64,000 nucleotides of DNA from Natronosalvus sp042663485 (GCA_042663485.1 JBHTAF010000003.1); one strand, 5' to 3'. Positions 1 through 9,030 are shown, counted from the stretch's first letter. Program-made: numbers and translations. The notes: generated by a model not told the origin, from the sequence alone.

Positions 1-463
1 CACGGTTCGCGAGGCGGTGACCATGGGACGGTTCGCCCACGCGGGTCACGCGCGACTGACCGAGGAGGATCGCGCGATCGTCGAGGACGCACTCGAGACG
101 GTCGGTATCACCGACATCGCAGACCGGCGCGTCACCCAGTTATCGGGCGGTCAGCGCCAGAGGACGTTCATCGCCCGTGCGCTCGCGAGCGAGGCAGATT
201 TGCTCGCGCTGGACGAACCCACCGTCGGGGTCGACGCCGAGTCCCGCGATGCGTTCTACCAGCTACTCGAGTCGCTCAACGAGTCGGGGATCACGATCAT
301 CCTCATCGAGCACGACATCGGTGTCGTCACCGACCGCGCCTCCCGCATCGCCTGTATCAACACGGAACTGTACCACCACGGCGACACGGAGTCGTTCGTC
401 GAGAGCGACGCCCTCGCCGAGGCCTACGGGGCGACCGGACAGGTCGTCCACCACGATCACTGA
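1..463 (+). CDS. Metal (Zn/Mn-type) ABC transporter ATP-binding protein, 5' end missing
   Basis: ATPase of an ABC importer that drives uptake of a divalent metal through the permease encoded next. The reading frame is open from the first bases of the window, so the gene begins upstream and the Walker A loop is not visible; the ATG at 17 is internal. What is present is the C-terminal half of an ABC ATPase: signature motif LSGGQRQR, Walker B LLALDEPTVGVD, and the switch histidine in LIEHDIG. The C-terminus is His-rich (VVHHDH), which suits a metal transporter. The permease gene follows after a single base, so the two are one operon; the solute-binding protein is presumably upstream. Family assignment is firm, the exact metal is inferred. 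Confidence 0.9.
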   Translation, partial: TVREAVTMGRFAHAGHARLTEEDRAIVEDALETVGITDIADRRVTQLSGGQRQRTFIARALASEADLLALDEPTVGVDAESRDAFYQLLESLNESGITIILIEHDIGVVTDRASRIACINTELYHHGDTESFVESDALAEAYGATGQVVHHDH

Positions 464-464
464 G

Positions 465-1526
465 ATGACCGAAGGGACAGACACCGCCAGGGCGGCCGAA
501 CCGGTCTCGAGTCACGACTCCGGCCTGCGATACGGCCTCGAGGTCGCCGGCCTCGCCCTGACGGGGCTGGTGGCCACCGTCATGATTGGCTTCGTCGTCC
601 TCTACTGGCTTCGAGCGCATCCGCTGGCGGCCGGAGCCTACGAACAGTTCATGATCGCTGGCCAGTGGCTCGACTACTACCTCGGGACGAACGTCTTCAA
701 GTGGTCGTTCATGTGGCAGTCGATGGCTACGGGCGTCCTGATCGGCGTCGTGGGGCCGCTCATCGGGAGCTTCCTCGTCCACCGGGAGATGGCACTCATC
801 GGCGAGACGCTCGCACACACGGCCTTCGCCGGCGTTGCCATCGGCTTCGCTGCCGGCTCGCTGGTCGGCTGGGCCGGATCGCCGATGTACGCGGCGCTCG
901 TCGTCGCGATTCTGGGCGCGCTGGGCGTCCAGTGGCTCTCCGAGCGGACGAACGCCTACGGCGACGTCCCCATTGCGATCATGCTGACGGGCAGTTTCGC
1001 CGTCGGCACCCTGATCGTGAGTTTGGGGCGCGGGCAACGCGGCATCAGCATCGAGGACTACCTCTTCGGCGACCTCTCGATCGTGACGGCCTCGAGCGCC
1101 CGGATGATGGCCGTCCTCAGCGTCGCGGTCGTCGCGGTCGTCGCTTACACCTACAAACAGCTGCTGTTCATCACGTTCGACGAGCAAGCTGCCCGCGTCG
1201 CACGACTCAACGTCACCGCCTACAACACTCTCCTGATCGTGATGACCGCGGTCGTGGTCGTCGGCTCGATGCAGGTGCTGGGCGTCATCCTCGTCGCCGG
1301 AATGCTCGTGATTCCCGTGGCGGCCGCCTCGCAGATCGCCCGCGGGTTCCGGGAGACCGTCGTCCTCTCGGTCCTGTTCGGACAGCTCTCGATCGCCGGT
1401 GGGTTCGTCCTGGCCATCTCGCAGAGGCTCCCCTCCGGCGGGTCGATCATCGTCGTCGCCATCGCCGTCTACCTGCTGACGATCGCCCTCTCGACTCGGT
1501 CGTTCACGGCGATTTCGACCCACTAA
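465..1526 (+). CDS. Metal ABC transporter permease (ABC-3 family)
   Basis: Integral-membrane subunit of the metal importer, about 353 residues with some eight or nine hydrophobic segments spread from residue 25 to the end, as usual for ZnuB/MntB-type permeases. The open frame extends upstream inside the ATPase gene, but the ATG at 465 lies one base after the ATPase stop and gives a start just before the first membrane segment, so it is preferred. The stretch MALIGETLAHTAFAG is typical of the conserved cytoplasmic loop that contacts the ATPase. The N-terminal 20 residues are polar and Thr/Ser/Glu-rich, common in halophilic homologues. Substrate (zinc or manganese) cannot be told from sequence alone. 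Confidence 0.92.
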   Translation: MTEGTDTARAAEPVSSHDSGLRYGLEVAGLALTGLVATVMIGFVVLYWLRAHPLAAGAYEQFMIAGQWLDYYLGTNVFKWSFMWQSMATGVLIGVVGPLIGSFLVHREMALIGETLAHTAFAGVAIGFAAGSLVGWAGSPMYAALVVAILGALGVQWLSERTNAYGDVPIAIMLTGSFAVGTLIVSLGRGQRGISIEDYLFGDLSIVTASSARMMAVLSVAVVAVVAYTYKQLLFITFDEQAARVARLNVTAYNTLLIVMTAVVVVGSMQVLGVILVAGMLVIPVAAASQIARGFRETVVLSVLFGQLSIAGGFVLAISQRLPSGGSIIVVAIAVYLLTIALSTRSFTAISTH

Positions 1527-1565
1527 CCCCTTCCGGCGAATCCCACCCGCAGGGAACGGCCCCAC

Positions 1566-1573
1566 GTTTAACT
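1566..1573 (+). promoter_or_regulatory. TATA-like box for the acyl-CoA synthetase gene
   Basis: The AT-rich element GTTTAACT lies about 29 nt before the ATG at 1599 in an otherwise GC-rich gap, the spacing expected for a leaderless haloarchaeal transcript. No Shine-Dalgarno-like sequence is needed in that case. Confidence 0.5.
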
Positions 1574-1598
1574 CACCTCCCGAGAAAGAGTACATTCG

Positions 1599-3695
1599 AT
1601 GGGAAGGTTACGCGATCTCTTCGCACCCGAGACCGTCGCCGTCGTCGGCGCGACCGACCGCGAGGGCGCCGTCGGACGGGCGATTCTCGAGAATCTGCAG
1701 GCGGACTTTCGGGGCGACGTCGTCCCCGTCAACCCCAACCGGGAGTCCGTGCTGGGCCTCGAGAGTTACCCGGACGTCGCGAGCGCGCCGCCGGTCGACC
1801 TGTCGGTGATCGTCGTCCCGCCGTCGATCGTCCTCGAAGCGATCGAGGAGAGCGCCGAGGCGGGCGTCGAGAACGTCGTCGTCATCACGGCCGGGTTTGC
1901 CGAGACCGGTGGCGAGGGCGCCGCTCGCGAGCGCGAGTTGCGCGACCTCGCCACGTCGTACGACCTGAATCTGGTCGGCCCCAACAGTCTGGGGATTATG
2001 AACACACAGACCGGGATGAACGCCACGTTCGGCCCCGAGAACGCCATCGAGGGCTCGGTGTCGTTCATGAGCCAGTCGGGCGCGTTCATTACCGCGGTCC
2101 TCGACTGGGCGAACGAACAGGGGATCGGCTTTCGGGACGTCGTCTCGCTGGGCAATAAGTCGGTACTCGACGAGACCGACTTCGTCCGCGAGTGGGGCGA
2201 CGACCCCGAGACGGACGTCGTCATCGGCTACCTCGAGGGAATCGACCACGGCGACGAGTTCCTCGAGGTCGCCCGCGAAGTGAGCGACGACACGCCGATC
2301 GTGCTCGTGAAGTCGGGCCGGACTAGCGCGGGCGCACAGGCCGCCTCCTCGCACACGGGTGCCATCGCTGGCAGCGAGGCCGCCTACGAGACCGGCCTCG
2401 AGCAGGCGGGCGTCCTCCGGGCGCGGTCGGTCCAGGAACTGTTCGACTGGGCGCGGGCGCTCTCGGGACTACCGACGCCCGCAACCGACGGCGTCGCCGT
2501 CGTCACGAACGCCGGCGGGCCGGGCGTGCTCACCACCGACGCCGTCGGCGACTCGACGCTGTCGATGGCCGGCTTCGCCGACGAGACGATCGACCGACTG
2601 ACCGAGACGATGCCCGAGGAGGCGAACGTCTACAACCCGATCGACGTCATCGGCGACGCCGACGTCGAGCGGTTCGAGACGGCGCTCGACGTCGCCCTCT
2701 CGGATCCCAACGTCGGCAGCGCCGTCGTCGTCAGCGCCCCGACGGCCGTGCTCCCGTACGACGAACTGAGCAAAGTCGTGATCGAGAAGCGAAACGAGCA
2801 CGAGAAACCCATCGTCACGAGCCTGATGGGTGGAAGTCGATCGCGCGAGGCGGAAGCCGTCCTCCGAGAGGCCGGCATCCCCAACTACTTCGACCCCGCC
2901 CGGGCCGTCTCGGGGCTCGACGCCCTCGAGCGCTACCGCTCGATTCGCGAGGCGACGACCGACGAGCCCGCCAGCTTCGACATCGACCGCGAGCGGGCCC
3001 GGGAAATCCTCGAGACCGCCCGCGAACGGTCGGACAACCGCCTCGGCGTCGAGGCGATGGACCTGCTCGAGGCCTACGGCATTCCGACCCCGACGGGCGA
3101 GATCGTCGACGATCCGGCGGACGCGCGAGCGGTCGCCGAGTCCATCGAGGGCGACATCGTCCTCAAGATCGTCAGCCCGGACATCAGTCACAAGTCCGAC
3201 ATCGGCGGCGTTCGCGTGGGAGTCGCGGACGACGAAGTCTACGACGCCTACGAGGACATCGTCGCGAAGGCGCGAAACTACCAGCCCGGCGCGACGATCA
3301 TCGGCGTCCAGGTCCAGGAGATGCTCGACCTCGAGTCCTCGACCGAGACCATCATCGGGATGAACCGAGATCCGCAGTTCGGTCCCCTGCTCCTGTTCGG
3401 ACTGGGCGGCATCTTCGTCGAAATCCTCGAGGACACGTCGCTCCGGGTCGCGCCAATCGGCGAGAGCGAGGCCCGGGAGATGGTCGACGAGATCAAGGCG
3501 GCGCCGCTCCTGCGGGGCGCTCGAGGGCGTGACCCGGCCGACGTCGACGCCGTCGTCGAGTCGATCCAGCGGCTCTCGCAGCTGGTGACCGACTTCCCGG
3601 CAATCCTCGAACTCGACGTGAACCCCCTCGTCGCCGGGTCCGACGGCGTGCAGGCGATCGACCTCAGACTGACCGTTGACACGGAGGAGCTATGA
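1599..3695 (+). CDS. acd: ADP-forming acetate/acyl-CoA synthetase (alpha-beta fusion)
   Basis: Converts acyl-CoA (typically acetyl-CoA), ADP and phosphate to the acid, CoA and ATP, or the reverse; the archaeal route for ATP from acetyl-CoA. The 698-residue protein carries both subunits in one chain. Residues 1-120 form the CoA-binding Rossmann domain (VAVVGAT), followed by two succinyl-CoA-ligase-like domains; the phosphohistidine is His252 in SSHTGAIAG. From about residue 465 the beta part follows, an ATP-grasp domain (VLKIVSPDISHKSDIGG; LLLFGLGGIFVE; ELDVNPL). Single-chain ACDs are known in haloarchaea. A TATA box sits 29 nt upstream. The stop overlaps the next start (ATGA), so the downstream Pta-like protein is translationally coupled. 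Confidence 0.94.
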   Translation: MGRLRDLFAPETVAVVGATDREGAVGRAILENLQADFRGDVVPVNPNRESVLGLESYPDVASAPPVDLSVIVVPPSIVLEAIEESAEAGVENVVVITAGFAETGGEGAARERELRDLATSYDLNLVGPNSLGIMNTQTGMNATFGPENAIEGSVSFMSQSGAFITAVLDWANEQGIGFRDVVSLGNKSVLDETDFVREWGDDPETDVVIGYLEGIDHGDEFLEVAREVSDDTPIVLVKSGRTSAGAQAASSHTGAIAGSEAAYETGLEQAGVLRARSVQELFDWARALSGLPTPATDGVAVVTNAGGPGVLTTDAVGDSTLSMAGFADETIDRLTETMPEEANVYNPIDVIGDADVERFETALDVALSDPNVGSAVVVSAPTAVLPYDELSKVVIEKRNEHEKPIVTSLMGGSRSREAEAVLREAGIPNYFDPARAVSGLDALERYRSIREATTDEPASFDIDRERAREILETARERSDNRLGVEAMDLLEAYGIPTPTGEIVDDPADARAVAESIEGDIVLKIVSPDISHKSDIGGVRVGVADDEVYDAYEDIVAKARNYQPGATIIGVQVQEMLDLESSTETIIGMNRDPQFGPLLLFGLGGIFVEILEDTSLRVAPIGESEAREMVDEIKAAPLLRGARGRDPADVDAVVESIQRLSQLVTDFPAILELDVNPLVAGSDGVQAIDLRLTVDTEEL

Positions 3696-4816
3696 CCGAC
3701 TCAGATACGGAAACCGAAACCAAAACCGACACCGACACCACGGCGAACGCGAAGACGAACGACACCCGACCGATCCTGGTCGCCTCCCTCGAGGAGAGCA
3801 CGGGCAAGACGGCGATCACGCTCGCGCTGGCGAACCACGCCGCGGAAGCCGGCGACGACGTCGGCTACATGAAGCCCAAGGGGACCCGACTCCAGAGCAA
3901 CGTCGGCAAGACCCTCGACACCGATCCGATGCTCGCTCGCGAAATTCTCGGTCTCGACGCCGAGATGCACGACCTCGAGCCCGTGGTCTACTCACCGACG
4001 TTCATCGAGCAGGCGATTCGAGGCCGAGAACACCCGGAGGAACTGCGCGAGCGCGTCTCGGAGGCCTACGACGCCCTCGCGGCGGGTCGTGACCGAATGT
4101 ACCTCGAGGGCGCCGGGCGACTCGAGCAGGGCGCCATCGTGGACCTGACCGACGCGGACGTCGCGTCGCTGGTCGACGCGCGCGTGCTGGTGATCGCTTC
4201 CTACGAGACCCCGGGCGACGTCGACGACGTGCTGGCGGCGGCGGAGGCGTTCGGCGACCAGTTCGACGGCGTCCTCTTCAACGCCGTCGCTGACTCCGTC
4301 CGGGACCAGCTCGAGTCCGACGTCGCGCCCTTCCTCGAGGGGCGGGGCGTACCCGTCCACGGGGTCCTGCCACGCGACCAGACGCTGGCCGGCGTCACCG
4401 TCGAGGACCTGGCCGACGAACTCGGCGGGCGCGTACTCTCCGAAAACGGCCTCGACGCGTACGTCGAGCGCTTCTCCGTCGGGGCGATGGGCGCCGACAG
4501 CGCGCTCAGGCACTTCCGGCGGACCAAAAACGCCGCCGTCATCACGGGTGGCGACCGCGCGGACATCCACTCCGCGGCACTCGAGGCAAGAGGCGTGAAG
4601 TGTCTCATCCTGACCGGCGGTCACCGCCCGTCCGGGGCGATCCTCGGCCAGGCCGCCGAGAAAGGCGTCCCCGTCCTGATGGTCCAGTCGGACACGCTCA
4701 CGACCGTCGAGCGGGCCGAGGAGATCGTCCGGAGCGGCCGCACCCGCGACGCGACGACTGTCGAGCACATGCAGGCGCTTCTCGCCGACCACGCCGACCT
4801 CGACTCGCTTCACTGA
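3692..4816 (+). CDS. Phosphotransacetylase-like P-loop/DRTGG domain protein
   Basis: A 374-residue cytoplasmic protein with the architecture of the N-terminal regulatory part of long bacterial phosphotransacetylases: a BioD-like P-loop ATPase domain (residues about 27-230, nucleotide loop EESTGKT at 34-40, KPKG switch-like motif) followed by a DRTGG domain (about 245-350, ITGGDRADI and ILTGGHRPSG). The catalytic phosphotransacetylase domain is absent. An acidic Thr/Asp tail precedes the first domain. It overlaps acd by four bases, so it is made with that enzyme and probably senses or regulates acyl-CoA/acetate metabolism; that role is inference. DRTGG domains are also found beside CBS domains, so a nucleotide-sensing function is plausible. 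Confidence 0.85.
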   Translation: MTDSDTETETKTDTDTTANAKTNDTRPILVASLEESTGKTAITLALANHAAEAGDDVGYMKPKGTRLQSNVGKTLDTDPMLAREILGLDAEMHDLEPVVYSPTFIEQAIRGREHPEELRERVSEAYDALAAGRDRMYLEGAGRLEQGAIVDLTDADVASLVDARVLVIASYETPGDVDDVLAAAEAFGDQFDGVLFNAVADSVRDQLESDVAPFLEGRGVPVHGVLPRDQTLAGVTVEDLADELGGRVLSENGLDAYVERFSVGAMGADSALRHFRRTKNAAVITGGDRADIHSAALEARGVKCLILTGGHRPSGAILGQAAEKGVPVLMVQSDTLTTVERAEEIVRSGRTRDATTVEHMQALLADHADLDSLH

Positions 4817-4911
4817 ACGGTCGGAAGCGAGGCTCGAGATCCGTGTACGAGTAGATCACACGCGATCGCTCTGACGACGACTGTGTCGGTCAAAAGGTAG
4901 TACCACGGCGC

Positions 4912-4930
4912 GTCCCCCGGGCACGGGGAC
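4912..4930. repeat. Short GC hairpin in the gap before lsm
   Basis: GTCCCC at 4912-4917 pairs with GGGGAC at 4925-4930 around a 7-nt loop. It lies about 95 nt after the stop of the Pta-like gene and could act as a processing or termination structure; no T-run follows, so function is uncertain. Confidence 0.3.
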
Positions 4931-5032
4931 CCGCCGAATCGCCGGTTGTCAGAGGCACTCCGGCACTGCTTATATTCCGAATCTAGCGGTAAACCTTCAC
5001 CCGTCGCCCAGCCACCCACAAGATGGTATTCA

Positions 5033-5042
5033 GTATATAAAT
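5033..5042 (+). promoter_or_regulatory. Strong AT-rich TATA-like element upstream of lsm
   Basis: The gap 4817-5169 has no convincing protein gene. Its notable feature is TATATAAATA followed by a second AT patch (TTTAAATA, 5053-5060). It lies about 130 nt before the lsm ATG, too far for a leaderless message, so transcription from here would give a leader of roughly 100 nt or a separate small RNA. A weaker GGTTAAGTG element at 5138-5146 fits a leaderless lsm start better. Confidence 0.4.
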
Positions 5043-5169
5043 ATTCCCCTCATTTAAATAGTCGCGGTGCTTCAATTGCGTTCGACTCGAGGCTAGCTCC
5101 GGACCAGGGCGGCCCCACCCGAGCAGCCGGACCGGTACGGTTAAGTGTCCAACAACTGCCTTCACGTGT

Positions 5170-5397
5170 ATGAGTGGACGACCGCTAGACGTCCTCGAAG
5201 CGTCACTCGGCGACCGGGTCAGCGTTCGACTCAAGAGCGGCGAGGAGTACGTCGGCGATCTCGCCGGCTACGACCAGCACATGAATCTCGTCCTCGAGGA
5301 CGTCACCGTCTCGCAGGAAACGGACCCGACCGACGAGCCGTCGGTCCAAGACACAACCATTATACGCGGCGATAACGTCGTTTCGATCACTCCATGA
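5170..5397 (+). CDS. LSm (Sm-like archaeal) RNA-binding protein
   Basis: A 75-residue Sm-fold protein, expected to form a heptameric ring binding U-rich RNA and taking part in RNA metabolism. The Sm1 motif covers residues about 8-45 (VSVRLKSGEEYVGDLAGYD, then HMNLVLEDV) and the Sm2 motif is IIRGDNVVSI near the C-terminus, where Arg-Gly-Asp/Asn contacts RNA. A short acidic loop (ETDPTDEPS) separates the two motifs. The stop overlaps the start of the L37e gene (ATGA). The LSm-L37e pair is conserved across archaea, which supports both calls. Confidence 0.96.
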   Translation: MSGRPLDVLEASLGDRVSVRLKSGEEYVGDLAGYDQHMNLVLEDVTVSQETDPTDEPSVQDTTIIRGDNVVSITP

Positions 5398-5570
5398 CTG
5401 GCGCAGGAACCCCGAGCCAAGGAAAGAAGAACAAGACGACGCACGTCAAATGTCGGCGCTGCGGTGAGAAATCCTACCACGTCAAGAAGGGCGTCTGCTC
5501 GTCGTGTGGCTTCGGCAAGTCCGCCAAACGCCGCTCGTACGCCTGGCAGGGCAAAGCCGGCGACAACTGA
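5394..5570 (+). CDS. rpl37e: 50S ribosomal protein L37e
   Basis: A 58-residue basic zinc-ribbon ribosomal protein of the large subunit. The start overlaps the LSm stop by four bases. The sequence begins MTGAGTPSQGKK and carries the four zinc ligands as CRRC (Cys20, Cys23) and CSSC (Cys35, Cys38), then the basic tail GKSAKRRSYAWQ. Length and pattern match archaeal and eukaryotic L37e. It is shorter than common ORF-calling cut-offs and easy to miss. Confidence 0.95.
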   Translation: MTGAGTPSQGKKNKTTHVKCRRCGEKSYHVKKGVCSSCGFGKSAKRRSYAWQGKAGDN

Positions 5571-5686
5571 CGGGAGACGATCTGACGACTCTTCACGTAT
5601 CGACTCGGTGATCGCGCCACTTCTCGTCTGTCGATCATCGGTTGCTTTCCCTCCCCGATAGCCACGCTTCACCAACCAGTCCTGAC

Positions 5687-8542
5687 TCACTCCTCGAGCA
5701 ACCGCTTCAGCCGATCGAGTTCGGTGAGTGCTTCGACGGGAGTCAGGTGGGCCAGGTCGAGTGCCCGGAGCTCGGCCGCGACGTCGCTCGGGTCGTCGCC
5801 GCCGTCGGAACTCACCGTTGGCGCGGGAGTCGATCCGACGTCGCTCGAGGCGGCTGCAGAACTCTCGCCCGACCTGCCACCGGCTGAATTACTGGCTGCT
5901 GAGTCACCTTCGTCACCGTCGACCAACACGCGAGCGCGCTCGACGACCGGGTCGGGAACGCCCGCCGCCGTCGCCACCTCGACACCGTACGAGCCGGCAG
6001 CGGCGCCGGGGGCAATTTCGTGGTCGAAGGTGACCTCGCCGTCCACCTGTGTCGTCTCGAAGTGGCGGGTGAACGCCCCCTCGAGGTCGTCGGCCAGTTC
6101 GGTAAGTGGATGGTGGTGGGTCGCAAAGAGCGTCAGCGCCCCGATTTCGTCGTGGAGGTACTCGGTAATCGCACGGGCGATAGCGAGGCCGTCGCTCGTC
6201 GAGGTGCCCCGGCCCACCTCGTCGAGGAGGACGAGCGACCGCTCGTCGGCCTCCTGGAGGATCGTCGCCAGTTCGTCCATCTCGACCATGAACGTCGATC
6301 GCCCGCCCGCGATGTCGTCGCTAGCGCCGACTCGGGTGAAGATCCGCTCGACCGGCGTGAGCGTCGCGCCTCGAGCGGGTACGAAGCTCCCCACCTGCGC
6401 CAGCAGGACGATCTGGGCGACCTGACGCATGTACGTCGACTTTCCGGACATGTTGGGTCCCGTAATGATCGCCAGCCGATTCTCGGCGTCGAAGCGCCCG
6501 TCGTTCGGGACGAACGACTCCTGGGTTCGTTCGACGACGGGGTGACGGCCGGCCTCGATTTCGATGCGGGAGGCGTCTCCATCGCTGTCGCCCCCAGACT
6601 CCAGTATCTCGGGCCGACAGTAATCGTACTCGGCGGCGACGGTCGCCAGCGAACACAGCGCGTCGAGCGCCCCGAGGGCGTCGGCGAGCGTCTGGACGCG
6701 CTCGACTTCCGCACCCACGTCGCGACGAATCCGACAGAACAGGTCGTACTCGCGCTGGTCGGCCCGACTCTCCGCGCCAACGATCTCGTCCTCGCGCTCT
6801 TTCAACTCGGGCGTGACGAAGCGCTCAGAGCGCTTGAGCGTCTGTCGGCGCTGGTAGTCCTCCGGGACGGCCTCGAGGTTCGGGTTCGTGACCTCGATGT
6901 AGTAGCCGTGAACGGAGTTGTAGCCGACCTTGAGCGAGTCGACGCCCGTCCGTTCGCGCTCGCGGTCCTCGAGGTCGTCGATCCACTGCTTGCCGTCCCT
7001 GGCCGTCTCCCGGAGGGTATCGAGGCGGTCGTCGTAGCCGTCGGCGACGATGCCGCCTTCGGTGATCTCGTGGGGCGGGTCGGTGACGATGGCCCGGTCG
7101 ATCAGCCGACGGACGTCCTCGAGCGGGTCGAGTGCCTCGCGGATTCGCTTCAGTCGACCGGCCTCGGCGTCCTCGAGCGCGTTCCGGATTTCGGGGACCG
7201 TGGCGAGCGTGTCACGCAACGAGCGCAGATCACGCGCGTTGGCTCGCTCCCGGGAGATGCGTCCGATGAGCCGCTCGAGGTCGTACACGCCCGTCAGCGC
7301 GCCCTGGATCGCCTCTCGGGTGCGGGGGTCTCGGGAGAGTTCCTCGACGGCGTCGAGGCGGCCGTCGATCCGTTCGGCCTCGAGCAGCGGTCGCCGGAGC
7401 CAGTCCCTGAGTTTGCGACCGCCGAGGGCGCTCGCCGTCTGGTCGAGGACGCCGACGAGGGTGGCCTCTTCGCGGCCGTGAACGCCTCGCGGTTCGAAGA
7501 GTTCGAGGCTTCGGACGGCGACGGCGTCGAGTAGCAGGTACTCGCGGGGGTCGTACCGGCGGAGTCGCGAGAGGTACTCGAGACGTGGGCGGTCTGGTTC
7601 GTCGCCCTCGTCTTCGTCTCCGTCTCTACCTCCGTCTACGTTTTCGTCTCCATGGTGCTCGGGCTCGGCCGATCCACCGTCGTCCGTCTCGCTGTCGTCC
7701 CTCTCCTCGTGCCCGTGACCGTGGTCGTCCTCGTCCACAGCCCCCTCGACGCCCCCACGAACGTACTCCGCGTAGGCGAGCACGGCGCCGCAGGCGCGAA
7801 CCTCCGCATCGCTCGCGACGAGCGCCTCTGTACGAGCGACGTACGTCTCGAGGAGATCCGTGGCCCGCTCGAGGTCGAACGCCTCGGGTTCGAACGGCGT
7901 GACCATACACCGCTCCGGGAGGATATCGTCTGGGGCGTTCGGGCCGAGGACCGCCTCGGCGGGGGTGAAGCGGCTAATCTCGTCGGCGATTCGTTCGGCG
8001 TCGCTCGCGCTGGTGGTCAGGAAGTCGCCGGTCGAGACGTCGAGGAGGGCGAGGGCGACGTCCGTGTCGGCGTTGGCGTCCGGGTTCAGGTTCGCGGAAC
8101 CGTCGCCAACGGCGACCGCTGCCACGAAGTTGTTGTCGTCGCTCGAGAGCAGTTCGTCCTCCGTGAGTGTTCCGGGCGTTATCACCCGGGTTACCGCCCG
8201 TTCGACGACGCCCGCCGACTCGCCCGGTTCCTCGACCTGATCGGCGATGGCGACTCGGTAGCCGGCTTCGAGCAGGTCCTCGACGTAGGTGGCGGCGTTG
8301 TCGACGGGAATCCCGGTCATGGGATACTCGCCGGTCGAATCCTCGCGGCTGGTGAGGGTTAGCTCGAGCAGCCGCGCGGTCGTCTCAGCAGCGCCGCCGA
8401 AGGTCTCGTAGAAGTCGCCGACCTGGAAGAGGACGATGGCGTCGTCGTACCGGGCACAGAGGTCGTGGTACTGGGCCATCATCGGCGTGAGTTCCGCGCG
8501 CCGCTCGGACATCGATTCGGGGGGACCAAGCGCGGAGTCCAT
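5687..8542 (-). CDS. mutS: DNA mismatch repair protein MutS
   Basis: Recognises base mismatches and small loops in DNA and starts mismatch repair. The 951-residue protein has the complete MutS1 order: mismatch-binding domain I with the Phe-x-Glu motif (GDFYETF, about residue 42), connector, core/lever and clamp domains, then the ABC-type ATPase with Walker A GPNMSGKST near residue 694, Walker B VLLDEVGRGT and ATHHH. A long acidic Asp/Glu/His/Gly-rich insertion occupies residues about 260-318, and a second Ser/Gly/Ala-rich acidic linker precedes the C-terminal dimerisation helices. Such insertions are frequent in halophilic MutS. The gene stands alone here, without mutL next to it. Start: ATG at 8542. 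Confidence 0.96.
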   Translation of the reverse strand: MDSALGPPESMSERRAELTPMMAQYHDLCARYDDAIVLFQVGDFYETFGGAAETTARLLELTLTSREDSTGEYPMTGIPVDNAATYVEDLLEAGYRVAIADQVEEPGESAGVVERAVTRVITPGTLTEDELLSSDDNNFVAAVAVGDGSANLNPDANADTDVALALLDVSTGDFLTTSASDAERIADEISRFTPAEAVLGPNAPDDILPERCMVTPFEPEAFDLERATDLLETYVARTEALVASDAEVRACGAVLAYAEYVRGGVEGAVDEDDHGHGHEERDDSETDDGGSAEPEHHGDENVDGGRDGDEDEGDEPDRPRLEYLSRLRRYDPREYLLLDAVAVRSLELFEPRGVHGREEATLVGVLDQTASALGGRKLRDWLRRPLLEAERIDGRLDAVEELSRDPRTREAIQGALTGVYDLERLIGRISRERANARDLRSLRDTLATVPEIRNALEDAEAGRLKRIREALDPLEDVRRLIDRAIVTDPPHEITEGGIVADGYDDRLDTLRETARDGKQWIDDLEDRERERTGVDSLKVGYNSVHGYYIEVTNPNLEAVPEDYQRRQTLKRSERFVTPELKEREDEIVGAESRADQREYDLFCRIRRDVGAEVERVQTLADALGALDALCSLATVAAEYDYCRPEILESGGDSDGDASRIEIEAGRHPVVERTQESFVPNDGRFDAENRLAIITGPNMSGKSTYMRQVAQIVLLAQVGSFVPARGATLTPVERIFTRVGASDDIAGGRSTFMVEMDELATILQEADERSLVLLDEVGRGTSTSDGLAIARAITEYLHDEIGALTLFATHHHPLTELADDLEGAFTRHFETTQVDGEVTFDHEIAPGAAAGSYGVEVATAAGVPDPVVERARVLVDGDEGDSAASNSAGGRSGESSAAASSDVGSTPAPTVSSDGGDDPSDVAAELRALDLAHLTPVEALTELDRLKRLLEE

Positions 8543-8625
8543 ACTCGATAGCGGCGTCCGAACGCAAAAATACCTGCTGGGTTGGCCACGGTTCGTCTCG
8601 GACGGCGGCCGTTATCCGTCGAGAG

Positions 8626-9030
8626 TCAGCGAGTTCCGTCCGTCAGGCTCGTATCCGCGCGGTCGCTCGAGTCTACCCCCTCCACGTGCGAGCCGACGCC
8701 CTCGAAGTACAGGTGGACGTGTCGTCGACAGCCCGGGTTGAACAGCGCACCACAGCGCGAGCAGGTGTGCTCGCAGTCGAGGTACTCGGGGGCCGTCATG
8801 GTCGATCCACAGGCGCCGCAGTAGACCGCGGGCTCGTCGAACCGGTCGCGCGGCCACGGGACCGCCTCGTGGTCAGTCACGGCCTCGTGACACTGGTAGC
8901 ACGCGAAGAAGTCCCCACAGCAGCCAAAGCGAAGGGCGACGACGTCGCGGTCGCTCCGGTAGTGGGCACAGCGGGTTTCGGCGTCGAGGTCGACGCCTCG
9001 GACGAGTACGTTGCGATCGGAGTCGTACAC
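8626..9030 (-). CDS. CHY zinc-finger protein
   Basis: A small cysteine/histidine-rich protein expected to bind several zinc ions; the CHY finger is shared with eukaryotic RCHY1 and small fungal/archaeal proteins such as Hot13, but no function is fixed in archaea. The core runs from VRGVDLDAETRCAHY through CCGDFFACYQCHEAV, YCGACGSTM, CEHTCSRCGALFNPGC to a His-rich end. The frame stays open upstream to 9177, but that extension consists of degenerate DNA repeats and has no protein-family look, so the GTG at 9030, just before the domain, is chosen. It lies downstream of gvpO on the same strand, with a gap of about 170 bp, so it may be read with the gas-vesicle genes. Confidence 0.85.
   Translation of the reverse strand: MYDSDRNVLVRGVDLDAETRCAHYRSDRDVVALRFGCCGDFFACYQCHEAVTDHEAVPWPRDRFDEPAVYCGACGSTMTAPEYLDCEHTCSRCGALFNPGCRRHVHLYFEGVGSHVEGVDSSDRADTSLTDGTR

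Noticed and set aside
4983..5234. A small minus-strand ORF over the lsm promoter region
   Set aside because: Overlaps the lsm gene and AT-rich promoter and has no recognisable protein features.
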